Shown: positions 22,316 through 31,259 of the stretch, one piece after another
Layout of the letters: the number at the start of each line of letters is the position of its first letter
How positions within the stretch are numbered: the stretch's first letter is position 1
Assembly (NCBI RefSeq): GCF_000827125.1
Contig: NZ_CP010311.1
Span: 1,860,001-1,924,000, forward strand
Length of the DNA: 64,000 bases
Reading direction: 5' to 3'
Source of the DNA: Geoalkalibacter subterraneus
Lineage (GTDB): Bacteria; Desulfobacterota; Desulfuromonadia; Desulfuromonadales; Geoalkalibacteraceae
Program-made: the position numbers and the translations under genes
The notes under the pieces: generated by a model
What the model was told of the DNA's origin: nothing
The model's database searches: none
What the model saw: the letters and a program-made list of their open reading frames with translations, nothing else

Positions 22316-24574
22316 ATGTTGAAGCGCTGGTTACCGTGGAAATTTCTCGTCAAGCGTGCGGCGCGTGCTTATGGCGTCATTGATCCGCTGACGCTGATGG
22401 CTCAGCTGCGTCACTTTTCCCAGCCGAGCGAAATTCAAGAACCGATCGAGCTGCTGCGTGCCGGCATCGTTTTTCATGCCCGTGGCCTGGTCAATACCCG
22501 CGCCATTCAACACAACCTTGATTGGGTCTGGCCGTTCTGGGTCGAAAAACAATTCAACCCCGCTGATGTCTCTTTTATCCCGCGTGCTTTTTCCTTCAGC
22601 CACGTCAACCTGACCCACCGCAACTGGACGGCGGTTGGGCAACCCGACACGCCCCTCTATCCCATTATCGATCCGCGCGGGCTGGTGACGCCAAATTATG
22701 ACGGGTGGTCCATTGATTTCTGGCTGATCATTGAAAATGATCGCCGCCTGCTCCCCTCAAAACTCAAAGATGTGAAGCAGAGCTGGCAGTTTTCACCAGA
22801 GCTGACCGTGGAAACCTCCTGTTTTAAAGACAGTCTCGAATTGACCAGTCGTGTCTGGATGGAGTGCGTCGAAGGGCAGCCCAGGTTATGCATGGAAGTG
22901 TCTGGATCGGCACCTGAAAAAGGACATCTGGTTGTCAGCGTGCGCCCTTACAATCCTGAAGGGGTACAATTTGTCGAGCAGATTGTTTACCGCAGGAAAG
23001 GGCAGGTGCTGACGGTCAATGATACGGAGCAGCTTGAATTTCAGGAGACCCCGCAGCAGGTGCTATTTTCGACTTACGAGCGTGGAGATGTTCTGCATCG
23101 TATCGGCGAGACGGATTCTGGCACGGCTGTGACCTGTGAAGTCGGCATGGCGACGGCAGCTGTTCTGTTTCCCGTTGAGGCAGGGAAGCAATCGCGGATC
23201 AGGATGCACATGAACCTTGCCGCAGAACTGGAACAACGTTCGCCACGGGGGTGCGTTCCCTCGGCGACCTGGGACAGGACATTGTCAGGCATTGCCCGTC
23301 TGAAGGTGCCTGATGAGCGTATCTGCTTCCTTTATGATGCAGCAGTTCGCACCATGGTATTGCTCTCTGCAGAGCATCTGGTCCCCGGGCCCTATACCTA
23401 CAAAAGGTTCTGGTTCCGCGACGCATGCCTGATGATGCACGCGCTGTTGTGTCTTGGCTTTGTGGACCGCAGCGCCAGAATTATCGAGACTTTTCCCAAA
23501 CGTCAGAAGCGTTCCGGATATTTCCGTTCCCAGGAAGGAGAATGGGATTCCAACGGCCAGGTTCTGTGGATATTCGAGCGATTTCTCAAGTTGACCGGCC
23601 GCAGCCTGCCGGATCACTGGAAATCATCGCTCTGGAAAGGCGCCGACTGGATTACCCGTAAACGGGTCGACCAGGATGCCGACGTGCCCCATGCCGGCCT
23701 GTTGCCTCCTGGCTTCAGCGCCGAGCACTTCGGCCCGAATGACTATTACTACTGGGATGACCTGTGGGGGGTGGCCGGGTTGCGCGCTGCGGCGGATATG
23801 GCGCGTCGGGCCGGCGATGAAGGCAGGGCGGCTGATTACGCGTCAATGGCCGATGACTTTGCCGAGGCGATCTGGCGAAGCATTAACCAGATACCTCTGC
23901 AGCGCAGCCAGGGCGCAATCCCCGCATCCCCTTACAGGCGACTGGATGCTGGAGCCATCGGCGCGCTGGTGGCCGATTACCCTTTACAGCTGCTTGACCC
24001 TGAAGATGACCGTATCAGGAAAACTGCCGAGTTCATGATGCAGAACTGTCTGCATACAGGCGCTTTTTTCCAGGATATGATCCACTCCGGTCTCAATCCG
24101 TACCTGACGCTTGCCATCGCCCAGACCTTGCTTCGCGGCGGGGATATGCGCTTTAGCGATCTGGTGCTGCGCGTGGCTGAGATCGCTTCACCGACCGGTC
24201 AATGGCCTGAGGCTGTGCACCCTTTTACCGGCGGAGGATGCATGGGCGATGGTCAGCATGGTTGGGCGGCAGCGGAATGGATCATGATGATGCGCAACAT
24301 GTTCGTCCGCGAGGAACAGGATGCGTTGATCGTCGGATCAGGTATTTTTCCCGAATGGCTCAAAGCCCCTGAAGACCTCTCTTTTGGGCCGACCCTTACC
24401 GATTGGGGGCCTGTCACGGTGAAAATTTTAAAACAGGGCAATGATCTGCTGCTTGAAGTTCAGGGACAATGGCGTGATCAGCCACCACGCCTTCTGGCTC
24501 GGGTCCCGGGATTCAACCCGGCTGAAGTTGATTCTTCCGGTGCCCCGCTGTCCCTTGTCCCGGAGCCTTCATGA
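22316..24574 (+). CDS. Six-hairpin glycosidase-like protein (amylo-1,6-glucosidase type)
   Basis: A 752-residue protein without a signal peptide. The C-terminal half carries the alpha/alpha-toroid markers of glycoside hydrolases: YKRFWFRDACLMMHALLCLG, GEWDSNGQVLWIFERFLKLT, YYYWDDLWGVAGLRAAADMA and GQWPEAVHPFTGGGCMGDGQ. The WFRDA and GQWPEA motifs occur in glycogen-debranching and GH15-like enzymes. The N-terminal half is a beta-rich domain I do not recognise. It overlaps the following glycosyltransferase (ATGA), so the two probably process or build one glycan. Confidence 0.65.
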   Translation: MLKRWLPWKFLVKRAARAYGVIDPLTLMAQLRHFSQPSEIQEPIELLRAGIVFHARGLVNTRAIQHNLDWVWPFWVEKQFNPADVSFIPRAFSFSHVNLTHRNWTAVGQPDTPLYPIIDPRGLVTPNYDGWSIDFWLIIENDRRLLPSKLKDVKQSWQFSPELTVETSCFKDSLELTSRVWMECVEGQPRLCMEVSGSAPEKGHLVVSVRPYNPEGVQFVEQIVYRRKGQVLTVNDTEQLEFQETPQQVLFSTYERGDVLHRIGETDSGTAVTCEVGMATAAVLFPVEAGKQSRIRMHMNLAAELEQRSPRGCVPSATWDRTLSGIARLKVPDERICFLYDAAVRTMVLLSAEHLVPGPYTYKRFWFRDACLMMHALLCLGFVDRSARIIETFPKRQKRSGYFRSQEGEWDSNGQVLWIFERFLKLTGRSLPDHWKSSLWKGADWITRKRVDQDADVPHAGLLPPGFSAEHFGPNDYYYWDDLWGVAGLRAAADMARRAGDEGRAADYASMADDFAEAIWRSINQIPLQRSQGAIPASPYRRLDAGAIGALVADYPLQLLDPEDDRIRKTAEFMMQNCLHTGAFFQDMIHSGLNPYLTLAIAQTLLRGGDMRFSDLVLRVAEIASPTGQWPEAVHPFTGGGCMGDGQHGWAAAEWIMMMRNMFVREEQDALIVGSGIFPEWLKAPEDLSFGPTLTDWGPVTVKILKQGNDLLLEVQGQWRDQPPRLLARVPGFNPAEVDSSGAPLSLVPEPS

Positions 24575-25872
24575 AAATCTGCATGTTCACCAATACCTAT
24601 CTCCCTCATGTTGGCGGAGTCGCGCGGTCGGTTTCTGCTTTCGCCGAGGATCTGCGCGCTCTTGGGCATGACGTTATGGTGATTGCGCCAATCTTTCCAG
24701 GAGTTGCCGAATTAAAGGAAGAAAGGCACGCGGTTCTGCGCGTGCCCGCTATCCAGAATTTCAACGGCACCGATTTTTCCGTCCGGTTGCCGCTGCCGGG
24801 GCGCATTCACCGTGAACTTGACGAGTTCCAACCGGACATCATTCACAGCCATCATCCTTTCCTGCTTGGCGATGCGGCACTGCGGACCGCCAGTGCGCGC
24901 GAGCTGCCCCTGGTTTTCACGCACCACACCCTTTATGAACGTTATACTCATTACGTGCCTTTCGACAGCCCGATGATGCAGCGTTTCGCCATCCATCTGT
25001 CCACCCGTTACGCCAACCTCTGCCAGTTGGTGATCGCCCCCAGTGAGAGTCTCGCCGATCTGATACGGCGCCGTGGCGTCGCGACTCCCTGCCGTGTTGT
25101 ACCGACCGGGGTCGACGTCAACTTCCTCTCCCAGGGAGACGGACAGGCTTTTCGGCAGGAAAACCATATCCCCGGGGATGCGTTTGTCATTGGTCACCTG
25201 GGGCGTCTTGCGCCGGAGAAAAACCTTGCTTATCTTGCGCGAGCTGCTGCAGCCGTTGTCCGCGAAAACGCTGATGCCTGGTTTCTGGTTGCCGGCAGCG
25301 GACCCGCTGCCGATCAGATCAAAGAGATCTTTACCGCACAGGGCTGTGATCAGCGGCTTGTCCATGTCGGACAGCTCCAGGGCGACGCGCTGCGCAACTG
25401 TTACGCTGCCATGGATCTCTTTGTTTTTTCCTCGACCTCCGAGACCCAGGGGCTGGTTCTGGTGGAAACGATGGCTTCCGGCAACCCAGTAATCGCACTC
25501 GATGCCTCAGGGGTGCGGGAAGTTCTCCGTGATCGCGAAAACGGACGCCTGTTGCCGACTGATGCTCCAGAAAGTGTCTTCTCTTCGGCGATCGAAGAAA
25601 CCCTCAAAAACCCTGAAGTCATTGTGAAGTATAGCGAGCAGGCCAGACGGACGGCACACGAATTCTCCCGTCAATCGACTGTCAAACGCCTTGAAGAAGC
25701 CTATCGATCAGTCCTTGAAACGACCCCCGAACATAACAAGGATGCGGATATCGGCGGATGGGATGCATGGCTACGCATGCTTAAATCAGAATGGAACCTG
25801 GTGGGCGAAAAGACCGGAGCTGTCATCAAAGCTATCCGCAGTAATGAGACGACCCGTACGGATCTTAAGTGA
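24571..25872 (+). CDS. Glycosyltransferase family 4
   Basis: A 433-residue GT-B enzyme. The N-terminal MKICMFTNTYLPHVGGVARS and HSHHPFLLGDAAL motifs bind acceptor. The donor side has GRLAPEKNLAYLARA and the EX7E motif in SSTSETQGLVLVETMASGNP. The pattern is close to alpha-mannosyltransferases and glucosyltransferases such as those acting on glycolipids. Coupled to the upstream glycosidase-like gene. Confidence 0.88.
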   Translation: MKICMFTNTYLPHVGGVARSVSAFAEDLRALGHDVMVIAPIFPGVAELKEERHAVLRVPAIQNFNGTDFSVRLPLPGRIHRELDEFQPDIIHSHHPFLLGDAALRTASARELPLVFTHHTLYERYTHYVPFDSPMMQRFAIHLSTRYANLCQLVIAPSESLADLIRRRGVATPCRVVPTGVDVNFLSQGDGQAFRQENHIPGDAFVIGHLGRLAPEKNLAYLARAAAAVVRENADAWFLVAGSGPAADQIKEIFTAQGCDQRLVHVGQLQGDALRNCYAAMDLFVFSSTSETQGLVLVETMASGNPVIALDASGVREVLRDRENGRLLPTDAPESVFSSAIEETLKNPEVIVKYSEQARRTAHEFSRQSTVKRLEEAYRSVLETTPEHNKDADIGGWDAWLRMLKSEWNLVGEKTGAVIKAIRSNETTRTDLK

Positions 25873-25990
25873 GATTGCCGCCTGATCAAACACGATGATC
25901 AATTCACTAACGGGCGGAATAATTGTACACACCCCTGACCAGGACAGTTTTGTGCTGTATGAAACCTTTCATTCGACAAAGGTGGATATT

Positions 25991-26518
25991 ATGAGTCAAA
26001 AGATCATTCATGGCATTACACTCGAAAACGCCAAAGGCGACATTGCCAATCAGGCGGACATAGATGCCGTGGTCAACGCGGCCAATGCTCAGCTGCGCAC
26101 GGGCGGCGGAGTGGCCGGTGCGATTCACCGTGCTGCCGGTCCCGGGCTGGAACAGGAGTGTCGCAAGCATGCTCCCATTCGCCCCGGTGAGGCGGTGATT
26201 ACGGGCGCGCACGATCTTCCCAACCGCTATGTCATCCACTGCCTCGGGCCGGTTTACGGGGCCGACGAGCCTTCGGAACTGCTGCTGGCGGATTGCTACC
26301 GCAACGCCCTGAAGCTTGCCGAGTCGAATCAAATCAAATCGATTGCTTTTCCTGCGCTTTCAGCCGGCGCTTTCGGCTACCCGAAGGAGGAGGCCGCCTC
26401 AATCGCGATCAAAACAGTCCTCGAGGCTCTCCCTGATCTCAAATATGTCACGCACATCCGGTTTGTACAGTTCGGCGAAAATGACCTTGAGATTTATGAA
26501 AGGATTCTGGAGTCGTAG
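25991..26518 (+). CDS. Macro domain protein
   Basis: A 175-residue single macro domain: KGDIANQADIDAVVNAANAQ, GGGVAGAIHRAAGPGL, then AFPALSAGAFGYPKEEAA. This is the O-acetyl-ADP-ribose deacetylase (YmdB) type. ATG 25991 is chosen because the fold begins there. Single-gene unit ending in a bidirectional terminator. Confidence 0.92.
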   Translation: MSQKIIHGITLENAKGDIANQADIDAVVNAANAQLRTGGGVAGAIHRAAGPGLEQECRKHAPIRPGEAVITGAHDLPNRYVIHCLGPVYGADEPSELLLADCYRNALKLAESNQIKSIAFPALSAGAFGYPKEEAASIAIKTVLEALPDLKYVTHIRFVQFGENDLEIYERILES

Positions 26519-26544
26519 CGGCAGACTCTGATGCTAAAGCAGAT

Positions 26545-26582
26545 AAAAAAACGGTGCCTACAGATGCAGGCACCGTTTTTTT
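26545..26582. terminator. Bidirectional terminator between macro and MscS genes
   Basis: CGGTGCCT / AGGCACCG stem flanked by seven A and seven T residues, so it can end both converging transcripts. Confidence 0.9.
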
Positions 26583-26612
26583 ATGAATCAATTTGCAGGA
26601 CAGTTGACCGGC

Positions 26613-29051
26613 TCAACCGGGATTGTCCTTTTTCTCATCCTCTTTCTCCGCTTCCTTTTGCTCTTTTTCTTCAACCACATCGTCAGATGCCTGGGTTTCA
26701 GAGGTATATTGAATTTCAGGTCGCGGTTGCTGCGGGCGTGCTGCGGTCTCCAGGGTTTGGTCGGAAAGGTCGGCCGCAGCGGTTTTTGATTCGCGAACGA
26801 CACGCATGGGAGGAGCTGAACCGTCCTTGTCGACGCCGAACCAGATGGTCTGATGCGGGAAGGGGATTTCAATGCCGCGTTCGTCGAAAATGCGTTTCAT
26901 CCGCTCCAGGAAAGCCCGCCGAATAGAAAACTGGCGGCTGGGCAGAGTTTTGAGTCGGACACGGATTTCAACCGCCGAATCGGCCAGTTTGTTCAAACCG
27001 AAGATCTCAAGGTCGCCGATAATATCTACCCCCCAGGTGGCATCCTGGCGCAGATCGGCCGCCACATCCTGCAGTGCCTCGATGACGGCGCCGTAATCCT
27101 CCCGGTAGGCGACTCCGGCGTCGATCAGGGCATAACCATAATCGCGGTTGTAGTTCAGAATGGTTGTGACCTCACCAAAGGGAACAACATGAACCGTGCC
27201 GGAAAGGTCCCGTAAAGTAAGCGTGCGGATGGTTAGACTCTCCACCGTTCCGGAATGCCCGGCGGCCTCGACCCAGTCGCCGACGGAGAGAGAATCTTCA
27301 ATCAGAATGAAGGCGCCGGAGATGACATCCTTGACCAGCGTTTGAGCACCGAAACCGACGGCCAGACCGATAACCCCGGCACCCGCCAGCAGGGGCGCGA
27401 TATTGAGGCCGAGGTGAGCCAGCACGCTCATGCCGGCAAGAAGCACCAACACAATGCGGATGACGTTTTTGAGCAGGGGCAGCAGGGTGAGAAGACGGGC
27501 ATTGCTCTTCCCACCGGTTGTACCTTCACGCTCTTTCGCCAGATACCTTTCGATTTTGACGCTGACGATCTCCCAGAAGAGAAAGGCGCCGGCAAGAATC
27601 AGGATGATGGTGAAAAGCGAGGAGAAAAAAGAGCCGCCTTCGGCGCTGAAAAGCCAGCTGAATGTATCCAGCCCCCACGCCTGCAGGATAGCGAAAAAGG
27701 CGACAAGGTGCAGCAGCCCTTTCACACTGTATTTAAGCAGCGGCAGGTAGCGATTGGCCCTGGCTTCCAGTTCAGGATAATCTTTTTTCAGTTCTTTACT
27801 GATCTTGAACAGGCGGTCGATGCCGCGACGGCTCATTCGCACCAGGAAACAGGTCACGCCCAGCACCACAAGTGACAGGATGATCGCGCGGGCGACATAA
27901 TACAATCCGCCCTCGACCTCCAGAATCCAGGTTCCGAACAACCCCAGGATCAGCATGATGGCGATGATGTACCAGAAATCGGCTAATTTGTTGCGGAGGG
28001 TGCCGACAGATTGGATTTTTTCTGCAACGGGGTGGAGATCAGGTTTCTGCCGATCTTCATGGGGGTCGGATTTGAGGTGATCGCCACGCAGCCAGACAGC
28101 GACCTCTTTACGATTCTGCAGGATCAGGATGATGGCCATAAGGGTGATGACCAGTCCCAGGATCTTCATGGAAAACTGGTAGAGGACATCCGGCAGGCCC
28201 AGGAGCAGGGCTGCCTCAAGCACAAAATAGCCATAGATGCCAAGCCGGACGATGCGTTTGATCCAGATATAGGCATAATGAACCGTCTCGTCATTGAGGG
28301 AGATGAACCTCAGAGAGGGAGATTCCGGAGCGAGAAAAAGCCGCGCTACGGCGAGAACCAGCCTGACCAGAACGTTGGAATTGATCAGGGCGAGGGCGGC
28401 CAGTTGTGTGCCGGGCTGCGGGGCGAGCAGCGGCAGGACGCCGTAAGCTGCAGCTGCAAAGGCGACGATGGGAATGAGGTCCAGCAGTGTATTGCCGACC
28501 AGCAGCAGGATTCGGTATCCCTGGTTGTATGTCTCGCGGTCCTTAAGTTTCCGACGCGCTCTTGCCATCAGGCGTGTTGCCAGAGCCTGGGCCAGGATGC
28601 CCGCCAGAATGGAAAGAACGACCTTTGATGTCATCTCCCCCCAGCTTTTCAGGACATTGACGTCCTTGGCCTGAACGGCAAGATCCTGCAGCAGCGAAGG
28701 GATCAGAAGCATATTCCGACCCGCTTCGGCCAATGCCTGGTTAGCCGCCTGCAAGTGATCGGACATGACCGACAGAATCTGCCCCAGAAGCCCCCCCTTT
28801 TTAACTTCCGGTTCTTTCGGCTGCCCCTGACTGCGCGCTTCCAGAAGAGTTCGCAGATCCTGTTTGAGAGAATCGAGTTTCTGGGGGTCCTCCAGGTCAG
28901 ACAGCAGTTTTTCTATGCTTTCCTGAGAAATTTCATTTGTCCCGGTCGGCGGTTCCGATTGGGCATTGGCGCAATTTGGCTGCGCCACCCAGATGAACAG
29001 AGCGAGGGTCAAAGACAAAAATAATCCGGCGTTGAAGTGACTTGAACGCAT
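26613..29051 (-). CDS. Large MscS-family mechanosensitive channel
   Basis: An 812-residue membrane protein starting at ATG 29051 after GGAGGG. A signal peptide and a Gln-rich periplasmic coiled region lead into about ten membrane segments. The MscS core is clear: IAPLLAGAGVIGLAVGFGAQ TM3, LVKDVISGAFILIEDSLSVG, then the beta domain GDWVEAAGHSGTVESLTIRT. The tail from about residue 750 is Asp/Glu/Lys-rich. Size and layout resemble MscK/YbdG-like channels that open at osmotic downshock. Confidence 0.88.
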   Translation of the reverse strand: MRSSHFNAGLFLSLTLALFIWVAQPNCANAQSEPPTGTNEISQESIEKLLSDLEDPQKLDSLKQDLRTLLEARSQGQPKEPEVKKGGLLGQILSVMSDHLQAANQALAEAGRNMLLIPSLLQDLAVQAKDVNVLKSWGEMTSKVVLSILAGILAQALATRLMARARRKLKDRETYNQGYRILLLVGNTLLDLIPIVAFAAAAYGVLPLLAPQPGTQLAALALINSNVLVRLVLAVARLFLAPESPSLRFISLNDETVHYAYIWIKRIVRLGIYGYFVLEAALLLGLPDVLYQFSMKILGLVITLMAIILILQNRKEVAVWLRGDHLKSDPHEDRQKPDLHPVAEKIQSVGTLRNKLADFWYIIAIMLILGLFGTWILEVEGGLYYVARAIILSLVVLGVTCFLVRMSRRGIDRLFKISKELKKDYPELEARANRYLPLLKYSVKGLLHLVAFFAILQAWGLDTFSWLFSAEGGSFFSSLFTIILILAGAFLFWEIVSVKIERYLAKEREGTTGGKSNARLLTLLPLLKNVIRIVLVLLAGMSVLAHLGLNIAPLLAGAGVIGLAVGFGAQTLVKDVISGAFILIEDSLSVGDWVEAAGHSGTVESLTIRTLTLRDLSGTVHVVPFGEVTTILNYNRDYGYALIDAGVAYREDYGAVIEALQDVAADLRQDATWGVDIIGDLEIFGLNKLADSAVEIRVRLKTLPSRQFSIRRAFLERMKRIFDERGIEIPFPHQTIWFGVDKDGSAPPMRVVRESKTAAADLSDQTLETAARPQQPRPEIQYTSETQASDDVVEEKEQKEAEKEDEKKDNPG

Positions 29052-29487
29052 TTTCCCTCCGTATGTGAAAAATTGGCAAATTGACGCATCGGGTGGTGCG
29101 AATAAAGCATAACCTTGTGGCCTAGTCAATCAGGTCGAGACAATTGCATTGCCGTAGAGTTTTTCATGCAACCCGCCAGGTGATGTTGCTATAGACTTCT
29201 ATGCCATGCACAGCCAGACCAGCTTTCAATCCTGTTATAATGGACCAAGGTTCAGCAGAAGATCTCAGGTTGCTTCCGCTCCTGGGAGGACGCAAAGATG
29301 TTCTGCCGAATTCGCAGCTACTTGTCTACATGCCGAAAGCAGGGACTGAGTGCCTCTGCTGCCTTGCGCCTGTTGTTTGAGGGCAGATCGCCTTGATTTA
29401 TGGAATCGGACTGACCCATTTCCAGGCATCTATATTGCTCTGCTCGGCATGGTAACTTTTACTTGCGATCAAATAGGGAAAAGACCT
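29052..29487. other. Non-coding stretch upstream of the TetR gene
   Basis: No gene is supported. It contains a good -10 hexamer (TATAAT at 29236-29241) without a clear -35. The plus-strand terminator just downstream makes a non-coding transcript possible. Confidence 0.4.
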
Positions 29488-29488
29488 C

Positions 29489-29517
29489 AAACTGTCATCC
29501 TGGTGACAGTTTTTTTG
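29489..29517 (+). terminator. Plus-strand terminator-like hairpin upstream of tetR
   Basis: AACTGTCA / TGACAGTT stem with a TCCTGG loop and a run of seven T residues. There is no plus-strand gene upstream for it to serve. Confidence 0.65.
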
Positions 29518-29625
29518 TTCCAGCCTAAGTTATTATCAAATTTCCATTTGACTTCTTTGGGGTCCACGATAAAAGTAAAGCAAGCAATAAACCAAACGGT
29601 ATGTTTTTTTGTGGAGGAAAGAAGA

Positions 29626-30240
29626 ATGGGAGCCAAGGGTGAAAAAACCAGGCAGAAAATTCTGGAAGATGCCGCGGAGCTGTTTCATACCAAAGGTTTT
29701 GGCGCAACCAGCGTGAGAGATCTGCTGCAGGTCACCGGCATGACCAAGGGCAGCCTCTATTTTCATTTCAGCGGCAAGGATGAGATTGGGCTGGAGTACC
29801 TGCGTCAGGCCGGCGAAAGATTCATGGCTTTTCTTGATGAAGGTCTCGAGGGGCCTTCGGCTGTTGAGAAGCTTGATAACTTTTTGCAGCAAGCTTTCGC
29901 TTATCACCGTGCGAGAGGTTTTGTGGGCGGATGCCTGTTTGGCAATACCGCATTGGAGACCAGCGATACGGCGCCCGCATTTGCCAGGGTGACGGCCGCT
30001 ACGTTTAACCAGTGGCGTAAAAAATTGGCCGTCATTATCGAGCAGGCGCAGAATGACGGTACCGTTTGCAGAATTCGATCTGCCGACGAGCTGGCTGAGT
30101 TCGTGATCGCTGCTCTGGAGGGCGGTATCATGCAGTCGCGCCTGCATAAAAGCGAAGCGCCCATGAGAAACTGTGTCGAGACATTACGCATGATGCTCTA
30201 TAGCGACAAAACGGATTTGCAACCTCATAAACCCCATTGA
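29626..30240 (+). CDS. TetR family transcriptional regulator
   Basis: A 204-residue regulator. TRQKILEDAAELFHTKGFGA, then SVRDLLQVTGMTKGSLYFHF is a textbook TetR helix-turn-helix. The C-terminal part (GCLFGNTALETSD, SRLHKSEAPMRNCVETLRMM) resembles NemR/AcuR-type regulators of electrophile response. ATG 29626 has GGAGG upstream. It lies 17 bp before the AhpD-like gene, which it probably controls. The upstream AAACGGTATGTTT palindrome (about 29595) is a possible self-operator. Confidence 0.88.
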   Translation: MGAKGEKTRQKILEDAAELFHTKGFGATSVRDLLQVTGMTKGSLYFHFSGKDEIGLEYLRQAGERFMAFLDEGLEGPSAVEKLDNFLQQAFAYHRARGFVGGCLFGNTALETSDTAPAFARVTAATFNQWRKKLAVIIEQAQNDGTVCRIRSADELAEFVIAALEGGIMQSRLHKSEAPMRNCVETLRMMLYSDKTDLQPHKPH

Positions 30241-30257
30241 ACCAAGGGAGAAAAATC

Positions 30258-30788
30258 ATGACCCGTATCCATTCTTTTGATCCACAGAAAGCGCAGCAAC
30301 AAACTGCGGAGATCTTTGCAGAAATCAAACAGGCCTTTGGCATGGTCCCCAACCTGTTTCGGGCTTACGCCAACCACCCTCCGCTGCTCGAAGCCAACTG
30401 GGTGAAAGTGAAGAAGGTGATGATGGAGGGCACCTTGTCGCGCAAAGCCAAAGAAACCATTGCCGTGCTGGTCTCCAAGGACAATGGCTGCAACTACTGC
30501 GTGGCCGCTCATGAGACGGCGCTGCGTTCCATCGGCGTTTCCAGCGAGGAAATCAACGCGATTGAAACGGATCTGCAGCAGTCCGACTTCAGCCCTAAAG
30601 AGCGTGAACTTATTGCTTTTGCACGCAAGGCGAACATTTCTCCCTTATCGATTAAGGATGAAGAGGTCCAGGCTCTGCGTGATCTGGGTGCCGTGGACGC
30701 CGAAATCGTTGAAGCCCTTGGGGTGATGGAACTTTTTGTCGGCTTCAACAAATTCCTCGATGCGCTGCAGGTCGAGATCGATTTCTGA
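30258..30788 (+). CDS. AhpD/carboxymuconolactone decarboxylase-like peroxidase
   Basis: A 176-residue protein: FGMVPNLFRAYANHPPLLEA, LSRKAKETIAVLVSKDNGCN and the redox motif CNYCVAAHE (CxxCxxxH). Such proteins reduce peroxides or other electrophiles through the Cys pair. AGGGAG precedes ATG 30258. Part of the TetR-led cluster. Confidence 0.85.
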   Translation: MTRIHSFDPQKAQQQTAEIFAEIKQAFGMVPNLFRAYANHPPLLEANWVKVKKVMMEGTLSRKAKETIAVLVSKDNGCNYCVAAHETALRSIGVSSEEINAIETDLQQSDFSPKERELIAFARKANISPLSIKDEEVQALRDLGAVDAEIVEALGVMELFVGFNKFLDALQVEIDF

Positions 30789-30913
30789 AATGAGTCGAGG
30801 GGGCCATGCCCTTCGCTTTGTAAGCCGGACAACAGTTGTTGTCTCGCAAAGGCCCGTTAAAGGTATTAACATTTCCAGTGGAATAAATTATCCAAGCGTT
30901 CTGTGGAGGAACA

Positions 30914-31246
30914 ATGGACACCTATTACGATCCCAGGGATTTGAACCTGTTTGAAAGCATTGGCAAGGATGCACCGGAGCTGGCGAAAAAGTTCTTCGAT
31001 TATTACGGTGCCGTTTTTACCGAGGGCGCCTTGAGCGAGCGCGAGAAGGCTCTGATTGCGCTGGCTGTTGCCCACACGGTGCAGTGTCCGTACTGCATCG
31101 ATGCCTACACGCAGGCATGTCTGGAAAAGGGTTCGGACCTTGAAGAAATGAGCGAGGCGATGCATGTCGCCGCGGCGATTCGCGGGGGCGCGTCACTGGT
31201 GCATGGTGTACAGATGCGCAAGATCGCTGAGAAGTTGTCGCTGTAA
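30914..31246 (+). CDS. Arsenosugar-associated AhpD-like protein
   Basis: A 110-residue protein: MDTYYDPRDLNLFESIGKDA, YYGAVFTEGALSEREKALIA, QCPYCIDAYTQACLEKGSDL and GGASLVHGVQMRKIAEKL. It closely matches the short CMD-family peroxidase-like proteins annotated beside ArsS in arsenosugar loci. The redox motif is CPYCIDAY. A strong ribosome binding site (TGGAGG) is present, and arsS follows 13 bp downstream. 30789-30913 probably contains the promoter (no clear hexamers). Confidence 0.85.
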   Translation: MDTYYDPRDLNLFESIGKDAPELAKKFFDYYGAVFTEGALSEREKALIALAVAHTVQCPYCIDAYTQACLEKGSDLEEMSEAMHVAAAIRGGASLVHGVQMRKIAEKLSL

Positions 31247-31259
31247 AAGGAAATCGATC

